From positions 949,001 to 1,013,000 of the forward strand of contig NZ_CP058649.1 of NCBI RefSeq assembly GCF_018141445.1: a stretch of 64,000 nucleotides of DNA. Direction: 5' to 3'. Both the position numbers and the translations under genes were made by a program. Origin of the DNA: Vallitalea pronyensis. Its GTDB lineage: Bacteria > Bacillota > Clostridia > Lachnospirales > Vallitaleaceae. This document shows positions 29,292 to 39,356 of the stretch, piece by piece. Under the pieces are notes generated by a model, which was given only the letters and a program-made list of their open reading frames with translations, did not search any database and was not told where the DNA came from. Position 1 is the stretch's first letter. The number at the start of each line of letters is the position of its first letter.

Positions 29292-30269
29292 ATGACAAAA
29301 GAGATTAATACAATTGGCGTACTAACCAGTGGTGGCGATGCACCAGGAATGAATGCAGCTATTCGCTCCGTTGTAAGAGCTGCTTTGGCAAAAGGGATGA
29401 AAGTCGTAGGCATTAATAGAGGATACAATGGTTTGATATCAGGTGATATTCATGAAATGACCTCAAAGAGTGTATCCGATATTATTCAAAGAGGTGGAAC
29501 AATCCTGCATACAGCACGTTGTTTAGAGTTCATGGAGCCACAAGGACAACAACGTGGTGCAGATATGTGCAAAGTGTTTGGCATTGATGGACTGGTTGTC
29601 ATTGGTGGTGACGGATCATTTAAAGGTGCAGAAAAATTAGCTAACCTTGGCATCAACACCATTGGTTTACCAGGAACCATTGATCTTGATATTGCTTGCA
29701 CAGATTATACCATTGGTTTTGATACAGCTGTTAATACAGCAATGGAAGCCATTGATAAAATCAGAGATACATCCACATCCCATGAAAGATGTTCCATTGT
29801 AGAGGTCATGGGTAGAGATGCCGGTTACATTGCTTTATGGACAGGCATAGCTAACGGTGCTGAGGCGGTACTCTTACCAGAAAAAGAAAACATGTCCACG
29901 GAAGCATTAATCCGTATGATTATTGAAAATAGAAACAAAGGAAAACGTCATAACCTGATTATTAACGCAGAAGGTTCCAATCTAGATTCTGTTAAACTGG
30001 CTAAGAAAATAGAAGAAGTAACAGGTATATCAACAAGAGCCACTATCCTTGGCCATTTACAAAGAGGTGGCAGTCCAACAGCAGTGGACCGTATGCATGC
30101 ATCCATGATGGGCGCTTTTGCAGTTGATTTACTTGCTGAAGGTAAAAGTAACCGGGTTGTAGCCTATAAAGACGGACAGTATGTGGATTATGATATTAAT
30201 GAAGCATTGGATATGAAAAAATCAATGAGTGATTTACGCTATGAAGTAAGTCGTGTTTTATCCATCTAA
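29292..30269 (+). CDS. pfkA: ATP-dependent 6-phosphofructokinase
   Basis: Phosphorylates fructose 6-phosphate in glycolysis. 325 residues from the ATG at 29292 (TGGAGGTAAAGAA upstream; an earlier in-frame ATG at 29271 is rejected). ATP-type loop GGDGSFKGA with Gly at the ATP/PPi-discriminating site, and catalytic segment LPGTIDLDIACTDYTIGFDT in which the usual Asn between the two Asp residues is Leu. MGRDAGYIAL is the sugar-phosphate site. Adjacent to dnaE as in many clostridia. Confidence 0.94.
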   Translation: MTKEINTIGVLTSGGDAPGMNAAIRSVVRAALAKGMKVVGINRGYNGLISGDIHEMTSKSVSDIIQRGGTILHTARCLEFMEPQGQQRGADMCKVFGIDGLVVIGGDGSFKGAEKLANLGINTIGLPGTIDLDIACTDYTIGFDTAVNTAMEAIDKIRDTSTSHERCSIVEVMGRDAGYIALWTGIANGAEAVLLPEKENMSTEALIRMIIENRNKGKRHNLIINAEGSNLDSVKLAKKIEEVTGISTRATILGHLQRGGSPTAVDRMHASMMGAFAVDLLAEGKSNRVVAYKDGQYVDYDINEALDMKKSMSDLRYEVSRVLSI

Positions 30270-30487
30270 TCCGATTAACGAAACATTGCTATTCATTTCA
30301 GAATAATTATGAATCCATAGCAAATACTATAACCAGTGTATATGTTAATCCAATAGATGGCGCTTAATTGATCAACTGTTAACATCAAAAAAATAAATCA
30401 TGCATAGAATAATGATATGTATGGGAATGATTGATGATAGCATAGAATTCTCTTAAACAATAATGAAAAAGCAAAGGAGAGATGAAG

Positions 30488-30646
30488 ATGAACAGTTGGG
30501 TATGTATGGTTTGTGGTTATGTCTATGTGCCAGAAGAAGGAGACCCAGAAAATGGTGTAGAACCAGGAACAGCATTTGAGGATATTCCAGATACATGGGT
30601 ATGCCCTTTATGTGGCGTAGGAAAAGACCAATTTGAAGAAGAATAA
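30488..30646 (+). CDS. rubredoxin
   Basis: A 52-residue one-iron electron carrier with the two Cys pairs C6/C9 ([10 protein letters not shown]) and C39/C42 ([13 protein letters not shown]). AGGAG lies eight bases before the ATG at 30488; an ATG at 30482 is too close to it. Rubredoxins commonly reduce flavo-diiron proteins, and one is encoded 11 kb downstream. Followed by a strong terminator. Confidence 0.95.
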   Translation: MNSWVCMVCGYVYVPEEGDPENGVEPGTAFEDIPDTWVCPLCGVGKDQFEEE

Positions 30647-30657
30647 AGCTGTTATTG

Positions 30658-30695
30658 GGCTATCTCGTTTTATAAAAAATGAGATAGCCTTTTTG
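30658..30695 (+). terminator. terminator after rubredoxin
   Basis: Perfect 9-bp stem GGCTATCTC (30658-30666) with GAGATAGCC (30681-30689) followed by TTTTTG. Confidence 0.85.
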
Positions 30696-30863
30696 TTCTC
30701 TTGTAGGCACAACAGTAGACGGGTAATGAAGATTATGTATTAGATACTGGGCTTATTCATATTTCATAAGGATGCTTTATCAAAAAGTGAAAAGGGTGTA
30801 GGCAATAGGGTATAAGAAGTAAAAATAGTACATGAATTATCAAGAATTTATAGGAAAAATATA

Positions 30864-30892
30864 TTGACATATAAGGCCAATTGTTGTACATT
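30864..30892 (+). promoter_or_regulatory. promoter of the LacI-type regulator gene
   Basis: Perfect TTGACA (30864-30869), 17-bp spacer, TACATT (30887-30892). The first operator-like palindrome begins four bases after the -10. Confidence 0.7.
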
Positions 30893-30895
30893 TAA

Positions 30896-30966
30896 TGTAA
30901 CGGATTACATGATGACTAAACCATGATAAAGATAGTAATTAACTATCTAAAATGTAAACAATTACA
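30896..30966 (+). promoter_or_regulatory. paired operator-like palindromes before the LacI regulator
   Basis: Two copies of TGTAA-N4-TTACA: 30896-30909 (centre CGGA) and 30953-30966 (centre ACAA), 57 bp apart, plus a third palindrome GATAGT-N5-ACTATC at 30931-30947. Position over the transcript start and before the gene suggests autoregulation by the LacI protein; the matching arms are direct observation, the regulator is inference. Confidence 0.6.
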
Positions 30967-30983
30967 ACCATAAGGAGGTTCGT

Positions 30984-31979
30984 ATGCCAACGATTCAGGA
31001 AGTGGCTAAGATGGCAGGTGTATCCGTAGCAACGGTATCAAGAGTCCTCAATCATAGTGAGGCAGTATCCAGTGCTACAAGGGATAAGGTGCAAGCTGTT
31101 ATTAACCAATTAAACTATCAACCCAATCTATTAGGTCGAAATCTGAGACGGTCAGAAACAAGAATGATTCTTGTATTACTACAGAATATAGCCAACTCTT
31201 TTTATTCCAAAGTAGTGAAAGGAATGGAAGATGTGGCACATGATCATGATTATCATGTATTAATATGTAATACAAATACAGATGTCTTGTTAGAAAATGT
31301 ATACTTGGATTTCTTAAAAAATAAATTGGTGGATGGTGTTATTTTCACATCACCTGCCATGGATAAAGATGCATTTAATCAACTGGCTAAGCGCTACCCT
31401 GTTGTGTTATGTAATGAGTATAAGCCAGGCATTGAAGCCCCTGTTATTACCATTGATAATGAGGCAGCAGGATATGAAGCAGCCAATCACTTAATTAGAT
31501 TAGGACATAAGAAGATAGGTATGATATCGGTCAATGCAGTAGGTTCATCCAATGCTCGTATTCAAGGTTATAAATGTGCTCTAACGGAGGCAGGCCTTGA
31601 AGTTAATGAAGCATACATTGTCAATCAGACATTTTCTTATAAAGGCGGTATGCGAGGTATCAAATGTTTATTTGATTTGCAAGAACCTCCAACAGCAGTG
31701 TTCTGTATATCCGATATTATAGCAGTTGGCGCCATTAAGGAGTTAAAGCGTAAAGGATTAAGTGTACCACAGGATGTAGCTGTTATCGGCTTTGACAATA
31801 ACAGTATCGCACCCATGTACGAACCATCCATTACAACCATTGCTCAGCCTCGATACGATATCGGCAGAAAAGCAATGGAAGTTATGTTGCAGCGGATTCA
31901 AGGGGTAGGCGATCAGCATGCCATTACAACGATGGAACATGAATTGATTATTCGTCATTCAACATTGCCTTCCCGTTAA
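30984..31979 (+). CDS. LacI-family transcriptional regulator
   Basis: A 331-residue repressor with the N-terminal helix-turn-helix and hinge (TIQEVAKMAGVSVATVSRVL, residues 3-22; PNLLGRNLRR hinge) and a periplasmic-binding-like ligand domain (DGVIFTSPAMDKD, IGMISVNAVGSSNARIQGY, VIGFDNNSIAPMYEPSITTI). It heads a run with two Gfo/Idh/MocA oxidoreductases and a TIM-barrel isomerase, so a sugar or cyclitol derivative is the likely effector. AAGGAGG upstream. Likely autoregulated. Confidence 0.92.
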   Translation: MPTIQEVAKMAGVSVATVSRVLNHSEAVSSATRDKVQAVINQLNYQPNLLGRNLRRSETRMILVLLQNIANSFYSKVVKGMEDVAHDHDYHVLICNTNTDVLLENVYLDFLKNKLVDGVIFTSPAMDKDAFNQLAKRYPVVLCNEYKPGIEAPVITIDNEAAGYEAANHLIRLGHKKIGMISVNAVGSSNARIQGYKCALTEAGLEVNEAYIVNQTFSYKGGMRGIKCLFDLQEPPTAVFCISDIIAVGAIKELKRKGLSVPQDVAVIGFDNNSIAPMYEPSITTIAQPRYDIGRKAMEVMLQRIQGVGDQHAITTMEHELIIRHSTLPSR

Positions 31980-32020
31980 TAAAGTACATAATTAAATAAA
32001 TGCATAGGAGGATTTTACAA

Positions 32021-33100
32021 ATGAGCGAAAAATTAAAAGCAGGTATTATTGGTTGTGGAGGAATAGCTAACGGTAAACATATGCCAAGTGTAGCTAAAGT
32101 AGACCATGTGGAAATGGTAGCGTTCTGTGATTTAGTTGAAGAGCGTGCAGTGGAAGCTTCTGAACAATATGGGGCTGAGACATCCAAGGTCTATACAGAC
32201 TATAAGAAAATGTTAGCCAATCATAACTTAGATGTAGTTTATGTGTGTACACCAAATAAATCACACAGCTTTATTACCATTGATGCTCTTGAAGCTGGTT
32301 GCCATGTTATGTGTGAAAAACCAATGGCTAAAACTGCTGCAGAAGGGGAAGCTATGATTGAGGCTGCAAAAAGAACAGGGAAGAAATTAACCATAGGTTA
32401 CCAAAATCGTTTTAGAGCAGACTCCACTTACCTAAAAAGAGCATGTGAACGAGGTGACCTTGGTGAGGTATACTACGCAAAAGCACATGCTATTAGAAGA
32501 AGAGCCGTACCAACTTGGGGTGTTTTCCTTAATGAAGAAGAGCAAGGTGGCGGACCATTAATTGATATCGGTACACATGCCCTTGACTTAACGTTATGGT
32601 GTATGAATAATTATAAACCCGTTCGTGTCGTTGGCGCTTCCTACAAAAAATTAGGTGAGCAAAGGGAAACAGGTAATGCATGGGGTGATTGGAATCAAGA
32701 TGAATTTACCGTTGAAGATTCTGCATTTGGATTCATAACCATGGACAATGGTGCGTCTATTGTCTTAGAATCCAGCTGGGCACTTAACTCATTAGACGTT
32801 GACGAAGCGAAGACAACCTTATGTGGTACACAAGCTGGTGCGGATATGAAAGACGGTCTCCGTATAAATGGTGTGGAATTTAATAAACTATACACAAAGA
32901 AACCTGAATTAGGTGCAGGTGGTGTTGCTTTCTATGATGGTGAAACCATGAGTGCTGCTGACATTGAAGCAAAAAGTTTTATTGATTGCATATTAAACGA
33001 TACAGAACCTGTGGTAAAACCAGAAGAAGCCCTAGTGGTCACCCAAATATTAGAAGCTATTTATAAGTCCGCAGAATTAGGAAAAGAAGTTACATTATAA
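32021..33100 (+). CDS. Gfo/Idh/MocA-family NAD(P)-dependent oxidoreductase
   Basis: 359 residues with the N-terminal Rossmann motif (AGIIGCGGIANGKHMP) and the family active-site segment CEKPMAKTAAEGEAM with the Lys-Pro pair. The C-terminal alpha/beta domain has GGPLIDIGTHALDLTLWCM containing Asp and His expected at the catalytic site. Acts on a sugar, inositol or related polyol; substrate not inferable. ATG at 32021 has TAGGAGG 11 bases upstream. Forms an apparent operon with the next two genes. Confidence 0.9.
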   Translation: MSEKLKAGIIGCGGIANGKHMPSVAKVDHVEMVAFCDLVEERAVEASEQYGAETSKVYTDYKKMLANHNLDVVYVCTPNKSHSFITIDALEAGCHVMCEKPMAKTAAEGEAMIEAAKRTGKKLTIGYQNRFRADSTYLKRACERGDLGEVYYAKAHAIRRRAVPTWGVFLNEEEQGGGPLIDIGTHALDLTLWCMNNYKPVRVVGASYKKLGEQRETGNAWGDWNQDEFTVEDSAFGFITMDNGASIVLESSWALNSLDVDEAKTTLCGTQAGADMKDGLRINGVEFNKLYTKKPELGAGGVAFYDGETMSAADIEAKSFIDCILNDTEPVVKPEEALVVTQILEAIYKSAELGKEVTL

Positions 33101-33139
33101 AAGCATACTTGCAACATATATGAAAGGGAGTTCATAACG

Positions 33140-34105
33140 ATGAAATTAGGCGTCTTTACACCATTATTAAGCGATAAACCTTTAGACGAAGCCTTAGCTT
33201 TATTAAGTGATTTAGGTGTTACCATGGTAGAATTAGGTGCAGGCGGGTATCCAGGTCATGCCCATGCCAATCCAGATATACTCTTACATGATGACCAACA
33301 ACTTAGTAAATTTAAACAGACATTAAACACATATAACATGGGTATCAGTGCATTAAGTTGTCATGGTAATGCTGTACATCCTGATAAAGAAGTAGCAGAA
33401 GCGTTCCACCAAGCTTTTGAGAAAACGGTCTTATTAGCTGAGAAGTTAGGCATCCATCAGATTAATACTTTTTCAGGATGTCCAGGTGGATCAAAAGATG
33501 ATAAAACACCCAACTGGGTCACTTGCCCATGGCCAGAAGACTATACACATGTCTTGGAATATCAATGGACAGAAGTGCTCATACCTTATTGGAAAAAGGC
33601 TACTACCTTTGCAAAAGCCCATGGTGTGGATAAGATAGCATTAGAAATGCATCCAGGCTTCTGTGTGTATAATCCCTATACCTTATTAAAGCTTCGTGAC
33701 GCCGTTGGTCCAGAAATTGGAGCCAATTTTGATCCAAGTCACCTTATTTGGCAAGGGATTAATCCAGTAGCAGCTATTCGAGAATTAAAAGATGCCATAT
33801 TCCACTTCCATGCAAAAGATACCAAAATTGACGGACTTAATTGTGGGGTTAATGGCGTATTAGATGTGAGGCATTATGATAACGAGCTTGAACGTTCATG
33901 GGTATTCAGAACCGTTGGGTATGGAAATGACTATGAGACATGGAAAGAGATTATCAGTACATTACGTATGATTGACTATGATTATGTGGTAAGCATTGAA
34001 CATGAGGACTCACTCATGTCTGTTAATGAAGGCTTAACCAAGGCGGTCAACTTCCTAAAAGAAGTGATGATATTTGAAGAAAGTGGCGATATGTTTTGGG
34101 CGTAG
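33140..34105 (+). CDS. sugar phosphate isomerase/epimerase (xylose-isomerase-like TIM barrel)
   Basis: A 321-residue TIM barrel of the AP-endonuclease-2 / IolE type. Metal and substrate residues appear in ALEMHPGFCVYNP, GANFDPSHLIWQGI (Asp-Pro-Ser-His), FHFHAKDTKI and VSIEHED. Between two Gfo/Idh/MocA genes, it probably converts the keto product of one dehydrogenase, as in catabolism of inositol-like or 3-keto sugars (inference). AAGGGAG precedes the ATG. Confidence 0.88.
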   Translation: MKLGVFTPLLSDKPLDEALALLSDLGVTMVELGAGGYPGHAHANPDILLHDDQQLSKFKQTLNTYNMGISALSCHGNAVHPDKEVAEAFHQAFEKTVLLAEKLGIHQINTFSGCPGGSKDDKTPNWVTCPWPEDYTHVLEYQWTEVLIPYWKKATTFAKAHGVDKIALEMHPGFCVYNPYTLLKLRDAVGPEIGANFDPSHLIWQGINPVAAIRELKDAIFHFHAKDTKIDGLNCGVNGVLDVRHYDNELERSWVFRTVGYGNDYETWKEIISTLRMIDYDYVVSIEHEDSLMSVNEGLTKAVNFLKEVMIFEESGDMFWA

Positions 34106-34147
34106 CTCAGTATATCCTATGACATTAGAGATGGAGATGAATAGACA

Positions 34148-35167
34148 ATGTTAAGAGTTGGGATTGTAGGCTGTGGAAATATTTTTCCAATGCACGGTTA
34201 TCCTGTGGATAAATTACAAGATACAGAGCTGGTTGCAGTCTGTGATATCAAAGAAGATAGAGCAAAGAAACGTGCAGAAGAACTAGGATGCGGTTATTAT
34301 ACCGATTACGAAGAAATGATTGACCAAGAGAATTTAGATGTGGTTCATATATGTACACCTCACTATATGCACGCACCTGTAGCGATCTATGCAGCCAAAA
34401 ATAAAGCGCATGTACTCACAGAAAAACCCATGTCAATCAAATTAGAAGATGCCAAAGAAATGATCGATGTGGCAAAAGCTAATCATGTCACATTAGGTGT
34501 CATCTTTCAGAACAGATATAATCAAGGTTCTAAGCTCATTAAAGAAACCTTAGAATCCGGTCAACTGGGCAAAATTATCTCTGGTAAGCTATCCGTTACT
34601 TGGGACCGGTCCGATGAGTACTATACCAGAAGTGACTGGAAAGGCACATGGGAAAAAGAAGGTGGCGGAGTTGTCATTGATCAAGCCATTCATACCATGG
34701 ATCTTATGCGCTGGTTCATAGACAGTGAAATCGAATATGTGGATGCTAATATTAGCAATAGAGCTCATGAAATCATTGAAGTGGAAGACTCAGCTGAGGG
34801 TGTAATTAAATATAAGAATGGTGTGGTAGCAGGTTTCTATGCCATCAATTATTATGGTTATGATGCACCCGTTGAGATAGAACTTTATTGCGAAAAGGGT
34901 ATTGCGAAGATGGTTGCAGATAAAGGTATTGTGACATTTAAAAATGGTAAAACCATCACAGCAGATGCTGATCCCCACGAAGTATTTAATTATGGTGATG
35001 TAAAATCCTATTGGGGTGTAAGCCATGTTAAACAAATAGAAAATTATTATGACAGTCTTAGAAAAGGTAAACAACCGGATATCACCGGTGAAGAAGCCTA
35101 TAAGACACAAAAAATGATCTGTGCCATCTATGATGGTGGAAAATCCAAAGAACGTATTGTTTTTTAG
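34148..35167 (+). CDS. second Gfo/Idh/MocA-family oxidoreductase
   Basis: 339 residues, distantly like the one at 32021: Rossmann segment VGIVGCGNIFPMHGYP, active-site segment TEKPMSIKLEDAKEM, and catalytic Asp/His in VIDQAIHTMDLMRWF. Two dehydrogenases plus an isomerase suggest oxidation, isomerisation and re-reduction of a sugar ring. Ends at a 15-bp terminator stem. Confidence 0.9.
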   Translation: MLRVGIVGCGNIFPMHGYPVDKLQDTELVAVCDIKEDRAKKRAEELGCGYYTDYEEMIDQENLDVVHICTPHYMHAPVAIYAAKNKAHVLTEKPMSIKLEDAKEMIDVAKANHVTLGVIFQNRYNQGSKLIKETLESGQLGKIISGKLSVTWDRSDEYYTRSDWKGTWEKEGGGVVIDQAIHTMDLMRWFIDSEIEYVDANISNRAHEIIEVEDSAEGVIKYKNGVVAGFYAINYYGYDAPVEIELYCEKGIAKMVADKGIVTFKNGKTITADADPHEVFNYGDVKSYWGVSHVKQIENYYDSLRKGKQPDITGEEAYKTQKMICAIYDGGKSKERIVF

Positions 35168-35196
35168 GATAGCATACACGTTTATATGACAGCATG

Positions 35197-35236
35197 AAAA
35201 AGACTATTTCAACCCAATGAAATAGTCTTTTTTTGC
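35197..35236 (+). terminator. terminator after the oxidoreductase operon
   Basis: Perfect 15-bp inverted repeat (35197-35211 with 35218-35232), six-base loop, followed by TTTT. The A-tract on the left arm makes it potentially bidirectional. Confidence 0.88.
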
Positions 35237-35338
35237 TTTTTTCAACTAAAAAATGTCAATAAACCCAACAATTGTCAAAGTAATTTTGAAATAAATGGTT
35301 TAATATAGTAACATAATAGTGCTTGGTGGTGAATAAGC

Positions 35339-36232
35339 ATGGCATATATAGAATCTTTAGGGAAACCAGTTCGATCCGTCATAAGAAACATAGAACGACA
35401 CGCTTATCATTGGGACGAGGCCATAACAATCATAAAAGTGCTAAAAGGTATCATCCGTATTAAAATAAGGGGGAAAGAATATAGATTAGTCAAAGAAGAT
35501 TTTGTCATTATTAATATCGGTGAAGTGCATCATATTGAAGCTGTTTCAAAACCAAATCTGGTTTCAGTTACGTCTATGGATGCCTCCTATTGTCAACAGG
35601 TTATTCATGATTGTGATGTGATTCTCATTCAATGCAATTCTGCGAAATACAGAGATCAATTTCCATCTAAATATGAAAAAGTCAATATGTATATTGATGA
35701 ACTCTTATATCATATGGCACGATCCAACAATGATATCAATAAAGAAATCCATGTGTGTATCATACGTTTGCTGGAATATCTTGTTGATTATTTTGATTTT
35801 ATTAGTATGGGTATACACCCTAAGAAGTTCAGCGAACGGATTATTAAACGTAATCGAATGATTTATAGAGATGTTTTCCTAGGGGATTCACCTCAAAAAA
35901 AACTATCCCTAAAAGAAATTGCACAACATTTCGATGTCAGTTATATGCATTTAAGAAAAGATGTCATTGAACGTTATGGTTGTGGCTATAAGGCTCTAAA
36001 ATTTAATGCCATGATGGAAAGTGCAGTAAAACTGTTAATGACGACGGATTATACAATAACCCATATAGGTTATGTCACTGGTTTTTCTGATCCTAAATAC
36101 CTAATAAAATACTTTAAAGAATACTATCAATGCACCCCATCAGCATTTCGCCGAACTTACGGCAAAGGTAAAAATAGGTGCATTCATTATGAAGAATACC
36201 CACTACATGCACATTATATCAAAAAGGAATAA
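35339..36232 (+). CDS. AraC-family transcriptional regulator
   Basis: 297 residues: N-terminal cupin-like sensing half (HHIEAVSKPN region) and C-terminal AraC double helix-turn-helix (LKEIAQHFDVSYMHLRKDV, then ITHIGYVTGFSDPKYLIKYF and KEYYQCTPSAFRRTYGKG). The second helix-turn-helix matches the family closely. GGTGG about eight bases upstream of the ATG. Possibly an activator of the adjacent oxidoreductase operon; the effector is unknown. Confidence 0.9.
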   Translation: MAYIESLGKPVRSVIRNIERHAYHWDEAITIIKVLKGIIRIKIRGKEYRLVKEDFVIINIGEVHHIEAVSKPNLVSVTSMDASYCQQVIHDCDVILIQCNSAKYRDQFPSKYEKVNMYIDELLYHMARSNNDINKEIHVCIIRLLEYLVDYFDFISMGIHPKKFSERIIKRNRMIYRDVFLGDSPQKKLSLKEIAQHFDVSYMHLRKDVIERYGCGYKALKFNAMMESAVKLLMTTDYTITHIGYVTGFSDPKYLIKYFKEYYQCTPSAFRRTYGKGKNRCIHYEEYPLHAHYIKKE

Positions 36233-36309
36233 TGAGGGGCATAAGATGACAACGTAAAAGCAGCTAATCAATATTGCATGAAGATGAAGGCTAAAGGAGA
36301 GATTTATAA

Positions 36310-38412
36310 TTGAAACTTAAGACACGTTTGATTTTTTTGAACTTAGGTATAACAACACTCATAATAGGGATTATTATCAGTATTTTATTGGTTAACACTT
36401 ATTCCGATGTCCAAGAGAAAAATAAAAACAACATTCGCTTGCAGACAGCCAACATTGCTAATGAAATGGAAGCTATTCTGGACGATGCTACTCATGATGC
36501 TAAAGGTATCGCTGACTTATTAAAAAACATGAAACGTGGTGGAGCAACTGATCGTCAGATGGTGAATACGATTTTAAAAGAGGCATTAGAAGAAAATGAG
36601 AATTATCTCTACACATGGGTGGTTTTTGAACCTAACGCTTTTGATGGACAAGATGCCAGCTCTCGAAATAAACCTGGTAGTGATGGGACAGGAAGATTTT
36701 TACCAGCATGGGGAAGAAGTGGGAATGAGCTTATCCTTGAACCATTACCTGATGTGGAAGAACAAGTGTATTATAAGGAACCTAAAGCGTTAAAGAGCAG
36801 CTACATAACTGAACCTGCAACCTATGAATTAAATGGGGAAGAGGTTACAACCATTACCTTTTGTGAACCCATTATTATTGATGATAAATTCTATGGTGTA
36901 GCAGGGGTGGATATATCCCTTAAGAAGCTTACAGATATCAACAAAAGTGTCCATTTATTTGATAATGGTTTTGGCCGTTTAGTCAATAACAAGGGCATTG
37001 TACTAGCCCACCAAGACGAAACACGCGTGAATAAGATGGGCAGTGAAATTAAAAATGATCAACGTGTTAATTATCTTGAACGTATTGAAAAAGGACAGCA
37101 GTTTGAAGAAATTGCTTGGTCAGAGAGTTTAGGAAAAGATGCTTATAAATTCTTTACACCTATCCAGTTTGAAAACAGTTCACTAAAATGGACATACACC
37201 ATCATCGTACCTGTCAATGAGCTTATGGCGAAAACAAACCGTTTATTCGTTATATTAGTTATCATTGCCATAATAGGTACTTTGCTCATAGGCATCAGTT
37301 TATATTATAATAGTCGATATGCTGTATCGGCAGTTGTCACCTTATCCAATATGATTGTAAAATTATCTACATATGATTTAACAACGGATGACAATAAAAA
37401 GATTAAGAAATTAGGGGGACACCGTGACGAGATTGGTCAAATGACGAAAGCGACTGTCACCATGCAGAATAATTTTATTAATCTTATAAAACATGTACAA
37501 GATGTCATCGGTCAAGTATCTGCTTCATCACAACAATTAAACGCCACAACCCAACAGGCTGCCAATAGTTCAGAAGAAGTGGCAAGAACCATTACAGAAC
37601 TAGCCAGTGGCGCTATGGACCAAGCCAGAGAGACTGAAATTGGTTCCGGTAAGATTGGTGAATTAGGAGAACTCATCAAAGATAATCAAGAACAGATGAA
37701 AAACGTTAACGATACAACCAATGATGCCATTAAGCTAATAGATGAAGGTCTACTGGTCATTGAAGACCTAACGGCAAAAACAAAAGATAGCGGCGAGGCA
37801 GCAAAAGATATCTTTGCCATGATTAAGAAAACAGATGAAAGTTCAGCTAAAATAGGGCAAGCCAGTCAAGTCATTGCTTCTATTGCCGAGCAAACCAATC
37901 TTTTGGCTTTAAATGCAGCCATAGAAGCGGCACGTGCAGGAGAAGCAGGAAAAGGATTCGCTGTGGTAGCTGATGAAATTAGACTGTTAGCGGAGCAATC
38001 AACCAGCTCCACAAAAGATATTGATGATGTGGTTACAGAACTAAAAACCAACTCAAATCATGCGGTCATGCGCATGAAAGAAGTTAGCGAGATTGTACAG
38101 AAACAAGTAGAAAGTGTAGACGTTACAGATAATAAATACCGTGATATAGCTAAATCCATCAAACATGCAGAGCATGCCATTGGTATAATGAATACCTCTG
38201 TAGCAGATATGGAATTAAAAAAATCCAATATCCTTGATATTATACAGTCCCTATCAGCCATAGCAGAAGAAAATGCGGCAGGGTCCGAAGAAGCATCTGC
38301 ATCAACCCAAGAGCAATCTGCTACCATTCAACAAATAGCTGATGCTAGTGATTATTTATCTCAACAAGCTCAATCTCTGCAAGAAGCCATATCTAAATTT
38401 AAAATCAAATAG
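36310..38412 (+). CDS. methyl-accepting chemotaxis protein with Cache sensor
   Basis: A 700-residue receptor: TM1 about 7-28, extracellular double-Cache domain about 35-300 with the typical [20 protein letters not shown] and [17 protein letters not shown] segments, TM2 about 308-330, HAMP, then the signalling domain with the tip [20 protein letters not shown] at about 527. TTG start with AAGGAGAG upstream. Such Cache domains often sense amino or organic acids. Differs from the receptor at 22961 in sensor and lacks the Lys-rich tail. Confidence 0.94.
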   Translation: MKLKTRLIFLNLGITTLIIGIIISILLVNTYSDVQEKNKNNIRLQTANIANEMEAILDDATHDAKGIADLLKNMKRGGATDRQMVNTILKEALEENENYLYTWVVFEPNAFDGQDASSRNKPGSDGTGRFLPAWGRSGNELILEPLPDVEEQVYYKEPKALKSSYITEPATYELNGEEVTTITFCEPIIIDDKFYGVAGVDISLKKLTDINKSVHLFDNGFGRLVNNKGIVLAHQDETRVNKMGSEIKNDQRVNYLERIEKGQQFEEIAWSESLGKDAYKFFTPIQFENSSLKWTYTIIVPVNELMAKTNRLFVILVIIAIIGTLLIGISLYYNSRYAVSAVVTLSNMIVKLSTYDLTTDDNKKIKKLGGHRDEIGQMTKATVTMQNNFINLIKHVQDVIGQVSASSQQLNATTQQAANSSEEVARTITELASGAMDQARETEIGSGKIGELGELIKDNQEQMKNVNDTTNDAIKLIDEGLLVIEDLTAKTKDSGEAAKDIFAMIKKTDESSAKIGQASQVIASIAEQTNLLALNAAIEAARAGEAGKGFAVVADEIRLLAEQSTSSTKDIDDVVTELKTNSNHAVMRMKEVSEIVQKQVESVDVTDNKYRDIAKSIKHAEHAIGIMNTSVADMELKKSNILDIIQSLSAIAEENAAGSEEASASTQEQSATIQQIADASDYLSQQAQSLQEAISKFKIK

Positions 38413-38457
38413 ATGGGATATGTATGTAAATGAACGAGGTCATACACATAAAAAAGA

Positions 38458-38490
38458 GCTATTTTCAACCATTTGAAAATAGCCTTTTTA
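38458..38490 (+). terminator. terminator after the second chemoreceptor
   Basis: Perfect 11-bp stem GCTATTTTCAA (38458-38468) with TTGAAAATAGC (38473-38483), four-base loop, then CTTTTTA. An A-run on the left may serve the opposite strand too. Confidence 0.85.
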
Positions 38491-38588
38491 CATATATAAT
38501 CGTTCATAATTGAGCACCAACCAATAGATTCTATTGATGGCCAAAACTTCCTTTAAGAGGCAAGTATTAACCCTTCATTGTCTAATAT

Positions 38589-39356
38589 CTATAGATCCAC
38601 ACCTTTGGATAATAGCATGGATGAACTAATGTATAGGATTGCACCTGTAACACAACTATAGATAAGGGATGCAAAAGATACGGTACTGGTAATACCAACA
38701 TTATTTGATGTTTGCCATGCATCCACATTACCAAGAATTTGTATTTGAATATAAATCAAAATAAATTGGATAATACTGTAGAAGATAAAGCTGACAATAC
38801 CTCCAAATTTAATATTAGCTAATAGTGTCTTTCTAATGGTAATGGCTAAGTACGCCGTAACGATTAACGTAAACCAGCTAACCGTAAGGGATACAATAAT
38901 CATAACCATATCACCAACAGAAGGCAATTTAGTAAATGCTATGAATAAATCAAGAAGCATTTTGGCTTCCCCAGATAAGTCATTGAGATAGAGGGTATAG
39001 ACTAAATGGTAATTAATATACATTAGGCCAATAAAAAAACCTACAGCAACGGCTGCTTCAATTAAACTCACTAATAGCTTAGAGCCAATAATTTTAAAAG
39101 CATTATTAGGTGTTAAGAACAGCATATAACCTGGTTTTTTATACAGGTCAGATGAATACATAATAATACTATCGACAAATAGCATGATTAAACCACCAAA
39201 ACCTAATAAAAAGATTAAAAATACGGAAAAACCAAGTGCGGCACCACCTCTATAGATGGTATAAACGATAACAAGCTCTACGGCTACGGCAACGATAAGG
39301 GCAATGAACATCAGATTCACTTTTTTAAGTAATTCATATTTGATTAGTTTAAACAT
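38589..39356 (-). CDS. ABC-2-type membrane protein, permease partner
   Basis: A 255-residue membrane protein with about six hydrophobic segments, starting MFKLIKYELLKKVNLMF, the style of ABC-2 permeases. The segment DLYKKPGYMLFLTPNNAFKI is typical of YtrC/YtrD-like permeases. Its ATG overlaps the last base of the ATPase stop region, so the two are coupled. Substrate unknown; regulator family suggests cell-envelope stress. Confidence 0.85.
   Translation of the reverse strand: MFKLIKYELLKKVNLMFIALIVAVAVELVIVYTIYRGGAALGFSVFLIFLLGFGGLIMLFVDSIIMYSSDLYKKPGYMLFLTPNNAFKIIGSKLLVSLIEAAVAVGFFIGLMYINYHLVYTLYLNDLSGEAKMLLDLFIAFTKLPSVGDMVMIIVSLTVSWFTLIVTAYLAITIRKTLLANIKFGGIVSFIFYSIIQFILIYIQIQILGNVDAWQTSNNVGITSTVSFASLIYSCVTGAILYISSSMLLSKGVDL

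Noticed and set aside
34790..35179. 129-residue open frame on the minus strand
   Set aside because: Antisense shadow of the Gfo/Idh/MocA gene with no family features.
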